Positions 28,586-33,315 of a stretch of 33,315 bases of DNA are shown piece after piece. Location of the stretch: contig JAIDPH010000284.1 of NCBI GenBank assembly GCA_029062885.1, positions 1 to 33,315 of the forward strand, read 5' to 3'. Each line of letters starts with the position of its first letter. Position 1 is the stretch's first letter. This stretch comes from Lachnospiraceae bacterium. GTDB lineage: Bacteria > Bacillota > Clostridia > Lachnospirales > Lachnospiraceae. Under the pieces are notes generated by a model. The model had not been told where the DNA came from, did no database searches, and was given only the letters and a program-made list of their open reading frames with translations. A program made the translations under genes and the position numbers.

Positions 28586-29980
28586 TTACTTGCCAAAATT
28601 CGCTGAAAAAGCCGGGTCAGTAACAGTGCCCTCCATCATGCCAAGAAAGGTAAATAATCCGTTCTTTTGATAGCGATAGAGGAATGTATCGGGGGTGTTA
28701 CTGTCTTCACGCCAATTATTCATCTGAAAGGCGATTTCTATCGTATCGTCTTCCGCGTTCATGTCATATAGGAAACATTGTGCCCAACAGAATAGATACT
28801 CATTGGCTGAGAACTGGCTTGCCAGTTCTTCATGCTGTGAGACATAGTCAATACCGTTGAGGATAAAATGAACGTCAGTATCACCCATTCCCGGCCTGTC
28901 AATATAAAATTGAATTTCTTCCTCTACTCCGTCGCCGTTTAAGTCAAATAAGCAGACTTCTTCGGTTTGGAGTTTTATAGTCAGATTTTCGTGGTAAGAA
29001 TATTTTTCCTGGAAGCCCATTTCTTTCAAGTCAGAGTAGGGAACTGTGAACTCTATTTCACCTGCAAAAAACGCGCCTAGTTCATAAGGGTGACTGAAAA
29101 AGACCAGTCCATATGTGGAAAGATACCATCTTTCATCCTGAAAAAGTACCTGTTCCATATCATGCTCTTCTTTCCACATGGAGTTATCATCATACATGAT
29201 ACTCCGATAGGTATTTGTAGCAGCAAGTTCTTTCAGATATGCAAGTGTATCTGCATGAAAAGATTCCTCATTTTCAGAAAGCTCAGAAAACACGATAGTC
29301 TCACCAGTTTTGGCATTATAATTAAGTCCCGTGCTGCGATAGCCTCCGTGTGCTCCGCCTGAATATGATGAAATTGTTATAAGAAAAGAAATGACATTAC
29401 TGTCGTTACGAGTGGAGATCATTTCAAAATCGTAATAGTAACCACCGGCAAAACCATATTCTGACTTGATAGCTTCATTCGATAGATACCACTGGTAGTC
29501 TTCTTTGGCATATTCACGTATTGATGTATCAGCTAAAAACGCATCTACTCTTGCCTGAATATCAGCATTAATTTTGTCGGTAGCGCTTTCGTTTCCCTCC
29601 ATTGTCACAACAGGGTAAACACAGCGGCTTGTATATAGTAGCTTGCCGTCCTCTGCGGATTCACTGTCTTCTTCTGTTATAAATGTTATCTGTGCAGATA
29701 CAGAATTATAGTTTTCGTCATTTTGTGAAGCGATGGTATTATCTGTTATTTCAGTATTCTGATTATTCTGAGTATTCTGAACGGTGTCATCTTGCTCTGT
29801 AGCTTCGCCTGTTTCCGGCGTAATAACAGTAGGATCGTGAGCGTCTTCTGTGTTCGTAATATTATCATTTACCGTAATCTCGCTTTTTTCTGCAGGAGCC
29901 GTTTGATTAGAGCATGCACTGCATAAAATCGTAACTAATGCCATAGCAGCATATAGTAGTCGCTTTTTCATAATGTTCAT
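28586..29980 (-). CDS. Lipoprotein with DUF3298/RsiV-like domain
   Basis: MKKRLLYAAMALVTILCSACSNQ lipobox; ISSYSGGAHGGYRSTGLNYNAKTGETIVFSELSENEESF is RsiV/DUF3298-like. Confidence 0.75.
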   Translation of the reverse strand: MNIMKKRLLYAAMALVTILCSACSNQTAPAEKSEITVNDNITNTEDAHDPTVITPETGEATEQDDTVQNTQNNQNTEITDNTIASQNDENYNSVSAQITFITEEDSESAEDGKLLYTSRCVYPVVTMEGNESATDKINADIQARVDAFLADTSIREYAKEDYQWYLSNEAIKSEYGFAGGYYYDFEMISTRNDSNVISFLITISSYSGGAHGGYRSTGLNYNAKTGETIVFSELSENEESFHADTLAYLKELAATNTYRSIMYDDNSMWKEEHDMEQVLFQDERWYLSTYGLVFFSHPYELGAFFAGEIEFTVPYSDLKEMGFQEKYSYHENLTIKLQTEEVCLFDLNGDGVEEEIQFYIDRPGMGDTDVHFILNGIDYVSQHEELASQFSANEYLFCWAQCFLYDMNAEDDTIEIAFQMNNWREDSNTPDTFLYRYQKNGLFTFLGMMEGTVTDPAFSANFGK

Positions 29981-30113
29981 AATAATACCCATGCTCCTTT
30001 CTCAATCTACGAATTTTTTCGTCCTATAAACATATTGCCGCTTTACCGAAAAGTATCATTTATTGAATTACGATTATTATACTCTAAATTCAGTAATTAA
30101 TCTGGCATAATAA

Positions 30114-30791
30114 TTAGGGATTTATGGTGGAATTGAGAAAAACCATAATTTCATCGGCAGCATCAATGACAAAACGATCCAGTTCCGCGTTTGACAGGTA
30201 AGTATCGTGTTCCACTACATTTGCAGCACCATTTTCATAAAAATCCAAAATAAACTGTCTGCGTTCTGCAAAAGCATTTTCCGAGAAAAAATCGACATAT
30301 GTATTTTTAATGTCCTTGATTTCACGATAAATGCGGAAAGCCTCAAATAAGGGATTGGATTTCAGATACATAAAGTCGAGGTCATACCAGTCTTTCTTGA
30401 TTGTCTGCCAAAACAGTTCACGGTTGGAATTAAATAACGCATTAAGCTTATCCTTTGCAGTATAAGCGATTTCTCTTGCCCAGATTTTATCAGTGAGCAG
30501 GTGTGTCAGATAGCCGAGAAAGAAGGTGTATTCCTTTTTGCTGTATGATAGACGATGCGCCGGCGTAAAGTATTGACGGATAAACTGATCTTCATGTATG
30601 TCCTTGATTCCGTTTTCATCTAACGAACGAAAGTGCGAAACGGCGGCGTCAGGAATAAAGCCCGAGCCGTCTTCTGTCGGGACACCGCTGTCAGGTGCAA
30701 TATTTCCAAGGATAAAAGTATCAATTTGTTCGATTTTCAACTGTTGGTATAACTGTTGTGCAACTCTTAAGTGTATGATCCATGATGCCAT
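30114..30791 (-). CDS. Zinc-dependent phospholipase C-like protein
   Basis: MASWIIHLRVAQQLYQQL...FILGNIAPDSGVP...FFLGYLTHLLTDKIW: His/Asp pattern of the Zn-PLC-like family. Confidence 0.75.
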   Translation of the reverse strand: MASWIIHLRVAQQLYQQLKIEQIDTFILGNIAPDSGVPTEDGSGFIPDAAVSHFRSLDENGIKDIHEDQFIRQYFTPAHRLSYSKKEYTFFLGYLTHLLTDKIWAREIAYTAKDKLNALFNSNRELFWQTIKKDWYDLDFMYLKSNPLFEAFRIYREIKDIKNTYVDFFSENAFAERRQFILDFYENGAANVVEHDTYLSNAELDRFVIDAADEIMVFLNSTINP

Positions 30792-30860
30792 TCTGTTCAT
30801 CTCTTTTCTGACGCATTTTTATTTTAGTGGTGTGATATAGTAAAATCTTTTTGGATTCAC

Positions 30861-30908
30861 AAAAGAGCGTAAATCTTATTTATAATTCAATAGGATTCAC
30901 ACTCTTTT
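30861..30908 (-). terminator. Hairpin terminator candidate for the 30929-31114 gene
   Basis: AAAAGAGCGTAAATC (30861-30875) and GATTCACACTCTTTT (30894-30908): 15-bp stem whose two differences are both G-U wobbles in minus-strand RNA. Confidence 0.6.
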
Positions 30909-30928
30909 ATAATATTATAATATTTATT

Positions 30929-31114
30929 TTATGCTTTTACCCTGTCAAGCTCTGTTACGTTGACACCGGATGCAGTAAGTATTGCCTTTAAATCAATGTA
31001 TCTTTCGTACATTTCTTTATAAGCTGCCGATTCTTTATCTTGCGTTAAAATCATATACTTTTGAAGTCTTGAAAACTCTTCGATATTTCTTTGTATCATT
31101 TCTGTATCCGTCAT
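30929..31114 (-). CDS. Small (61 aa) conserved-looking protein of unknown function
   Basis: MTDTEMIQRNIEEFSRLQKYMILTQDKESAAYKEMYERYIDLKAILTASGVNVTELDRVKA; gagg RBS, own promoter and terminator. Confidence 0.7.
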   Translation of the reverse strand: MTDTEMIQRNIEEFSRLQKYMILTQDKESAAYKEMYERYIDLKAILTASGVNVTELDRVKA

Positions 31115-31133
31115 GATAATCCTCTGTTCTTGT

Positions 31134-31190
31134 TTATCTTGCGAATTTGGGCGTAAGCACAAATTTGCCTGTGAAAAATTTATTTTTCAC
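31134..31190 (-). CDS. Candidate 18-aa leader peptide MKNKFFTGKFVLTPKFAR (GTG start)
   Basis: Minus strand AAAGGCGG-TGATACT-GTG AAA AAT AAA TTT TTC ACA GGC AAA TTT GTG CTT ACG CCC AAA TTC GCA AGA TAA; lies in the leader of the 61-aa gene and overlaps two hairpins. Confidence 0.45.
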   Translation of the reverse strand: MKNKFFTGKFVLTPKFAR

Positions 31191-31192
31191 AG
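31141..31192. promoter_or_regulatory. Tandem stem-loops in leader of the 61-aa gene
   Basis: ctgtgaaaaa-ttta-tttttcacag (31169-31192, perfect 10-bp stem) and gcgaatttg...caaatttgc (31141-31168, 8/9 Watson-Crick). Confidence 0.7.
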
Positions 31193-31233
31193 TATCACCG
31201 CCTTTAAAACTGCTAATTAACTGTTACAATAAA

Positions 31234-31262
31234 ATTATAACAAATTAATTAAGGAGTGTAAA
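31234..31262 (-). promoter_or_regulatory. Strong sigma-A-like promoter
   Basis: Minus strand TTTACA - 17 bp - TATAAT. Confidence 0.7.
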
Positions 31263-31373
31263 CATTATTCAATCTTTAAAGCCGGTAAATATCGCTTGAC
31301 ACTAAAATAGACCTATGATAATCTACTAAGAATTACTCTAACCAGACAACAATAAATAGGAGGGATTTGCATC

Positions 31374-32918
31374 ATGAACACCAAAATGATTCTCACAGAC
31401 CTTGATCACACGCTGCTGCGTTCTGATGGCAGTATATCGGAGTATACAAAGCAGATTTTGAAAAAATGTCAGAATTGCGGAATTCCTATTGTGATTGCTA
31501 CCTCCCGAAATTGGATAGGAGCAGAACGGTACATAGAAGAAATTCAGCCGGATTATGAAATTACAACAGATGGAACGCTTATTCATCAACGTGGGAAGCA
31601 GGTTTATAGCTGTAACATGGACACTCAAATCGCGAATCAAATCATAAGGGATTTGATGGAACGAAATCCTAATACAGAAATAACTGTGGCAAACGGGCTT
31701 CGGGTTTTTTGGAACAGCCTTCACATATCGGAATCAGACAAATTGTATAAAGCAGTTTTTAATGATTATAGCAAGCCTCTGGACTGCCAGGTAAATAAAA
31801 TTTTAGCAGAGCTACCTGACAGTGCGACAGCAGAAGAAATTGCGAAAAAATATCACTGCCGCCTACAGAGTTACCGTGGCGAGAACTGGTATGCTTTTCT
31901 GCCGGAAAAATCAGGTAAGATACAGGCAATCCATGAATTAGTAAAATTATTGAACATTTCATTAACCGATATTGTATCTTTCGGTGATGATATAAACGAT
32001 ATGGAAATGCTGCAAATCTGCGGTACAGGAGTAGCTGTCTCCAATGCCGTTAAGGATATTAAAGATGTTGCAGATTGTGTCACCCTGTCTAATGACGAGG
32101 ATGGCGTAGCAGTCTGGATTGAAAAAAATATACTTACTGATTTAAAAGAATCAAATCAGGATAATAAAAGGATAAAAGCGATTATAACAGATTTGGATCA
32201 GACCTTGCTCCGCACAGACAAAACGGTGTCGGAATATACAAATACCATACTGAAAAAATGTCATGATATGGGAATCATTCTCATGGCGGCAACCGCCCGT
32301 CCTGAAAGAGCTATTTTAACCTATAATGATCAAATTGGCTTTGAAGCCGTAACTACATTGAATGGCGCAAGGATTGTTCTGCCGCATGACACCATTGAAA
32401 ATGGTATTAATCCGTCCAGTGTGGAAGCAATTTTGAAAAAGGTGATTAAAATACCGGGCTTAGTCCTGTCACTTGAAACAGGAGCCGGTATTTTTTCAAA
32501 TGTTCAGATTCCTGAATGGAATGCAACAGTTTTTGACGGATTTCCCGCTTTGCCCACGGAAAGTATTATATTTAAGATACTGCTCAGCAGCGAAGAAAAA
32601 AATATACAGCAGGAAGTCAAAGAGGCTTTAACTTCGGATACATACATGACAGTGGCTGAGGGCAGATTAATACAGATTATGAGTACTGAAGCAACCAAAT
32701 GGAATGGAATCAAGGCTATGTTGGAATATATTGGCGTCAGGCAGGATGAGGCAGTATATTTCGGAGACGATTATGATGATATAGAGCCGATAAAGAATTG
32801 CGGTGTGGGTGTCGCTGTTTCCAATGCCATTGGTGAGGTTCTTAAAGCGGCGGATTTTATAACGGAAAGTAATGATGAGGATGGCGTAGCCGGGTATATT
32901 GAGAAAAATTTGTTATAA
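31374..32918 (+). CDS. Tandem-duplicated Cof-type HAD-IIB hydrolase (two complete HAD domains)
   Basis: Half 1 ILTDLDHTLLRSDG...VSFGDDINDMEMLQICGTGVAVSNA; half 2 IITDLDQTLLRTDK...VYFGDDYDDIEPIKNCGVGVAVSNA. Confidence 0.92.
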   Translation: MNTKMILTDLDHTLLRSDGSISEYTKQILKKCQNCGIPIVIATSRNWIGAERYIEEIQPDYEITTDGTLIHQRGKQVYSCNMDTQIANQIIRDLMERNPNTEITVANGLRVFWNSLHISESDKLYKAVFNDYSKPLDCQVNKILAELPDSATAEEIAKKYHCRLQSYRGENWYAFLPEKSGKIQAIHELVKLLNISLTDIVSFGDDINDMEMLQICGTGVAVSNAVKDIKDVADCVTLSNDEDGVAVWIEKNILTDLKESNQDNKRIKAIITDLDQTLLRTDKTVSEYTNTILKKCHDMGIILMAATARPERAILTYNDQIGFEAVTTLNGARIVLPHDTIENGINPSSVEAILKKVIKIPGLVLSLETGAGIFSNVQIPEWNATVFDGFPALPTESIIFKILLSSEEKNIQQEVKEALTSDTYMTVAEGRLIQIMSTEATKWNGIKAMLEYIGVRQDEAVYFGDDYDDIEPIKNCGVGVAVSNAIGEVLKAADFITESNDEDGVAGYIEKNLL

Positions 32919-32995
32919 TGTATCACTTACGATTATTTATCGTCATAATGACCTCTGCAATGGGCAATGTAGAGGCGTCATCTGACCATATCTTT

Positions 32996-33265
32996 TCACT
33001 TATCGTCCACCTCAATCAGTTCATGGGCGGTGCCTTTTCCGGCTTTTAGTTCCTGGACGGATTTTTTCACATAAGCCATGTTTGCTTCGGAGAAGAATGG
33101 GTCGGTAGTCTGGGCGATTTCAAACGGGATGCGGTTTTCGCGTAAAACTGCTTTCACAAAAAGATTAATTGCAGTAGAGGTATTCAGGCCAACATTAGAG
33201 CAGAAAGTGTCAAAGCTGGCTTTATCCTTTTCGTCTACCCTTGCGGTTAAAATTGCCAGTGCCAT
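32996..33265 (-). CDS. RelB/DinJ-family antitoxin
   Basis: MALAILTARVDEKDKASFDTFCSNVGLNTSTAINLFVKAVLRENRIPFEI matches the DinJ-type ribbon-helix-helix; aaggaga RBS upstream. Confidence 0.85.
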   Translation of the reverse strand: MALAILTARVDEKDKASFDTFCSNVGLNTSTAINLFVKAVLRENRIPFEIAQTTDPFFSEANMAYVKKSVQELKAGKGTAHELIEVDDK

Positions 33266-33315
33266 AGATATCTCTCCTTTCGTATTGGGTTGTGATTATT
33301 ATAGCACTATTGTAT

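Noticed and set aside
31115-31162. N-terminal extension MCLRPNSQDKQEQRII of the 61-aa ORF
   Set aside because: Starts at TTG inside the hairpin region; gagg correctly spaced before ATG 31114 supports the shorter protein.
32949-32980. Hairpin tgacctctgca...tgtagaggcgtca as terminator for the HAD gene
   Set aside because: Stem has a 2-nt bulge and no T-tract immediately after it; plausible but too weak to list as a feature.
1-33315. CRISPR arrays, tRNA/rRNA genes, transposases, integrases or phage genes
   Set aside because: No regularly spaced repeats, tRNA/rRNA-like sequence or recombinase/transposase motifs were seen in the translations.

Overview
The window looks like one end of a draft contig from a Lachnospiraceae-like Firmicute (lineage is an inference from gene style). 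Bases 1-58 are not genomic: they match an Illumina Nextera P7/i7 adapter with an 8-nt index, fused to a 3'-truncated XRE regulator gene. About 0.8-22.6 kb is a glucuronoxylan/aldouronate utilisation locus: HAD phosphatase, sialate-O-acetylesterase-like esterase, large GH2, AraC regulator, GH3, GH67 alpha-glucuronidase, LplB/YtcP-type permeases plus a solute-binding lipoprotein, UxuA, UxuB, a PocR-MCP hybrid with a small membrane protein, and a GH2 beta-mannosidase-like enzyme. About 22.5-30.8 kb holds poorly characterised surface and regulatory genes: an anchored acidic protein, a DUF3160 lipoprotein, another lipoprotein, an XRE-BtrH-like fusion, an RsiV/DUF3298-like lipoprotein and a zinc-dependent phospholipase C-like protein. 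About 30.8-33.3 kb holds a small gene with a structured leader and candidate leader peptide, a tandem-duplicated Cof-type HAD protein, and a DinJ/RelB-like antitoxin with no visible toxin. The observations most worth checking are (1) a 77-bp near-perfect inverted repeat between two divergent promoter-like sequences, (2) the compact promoter/leader-peptide/tandem-hairpin unit near 31.2 kb, (3) the XRE-BtrH-like fusion, (4) the PocR-mini-MCP plus small membrane protein pair, (5) a recurring WTAGCA/TGCTAAW motif upstream of the catabolic units, and (6) the adapter contamination. All family calls are from reading the translations; no searches were run.
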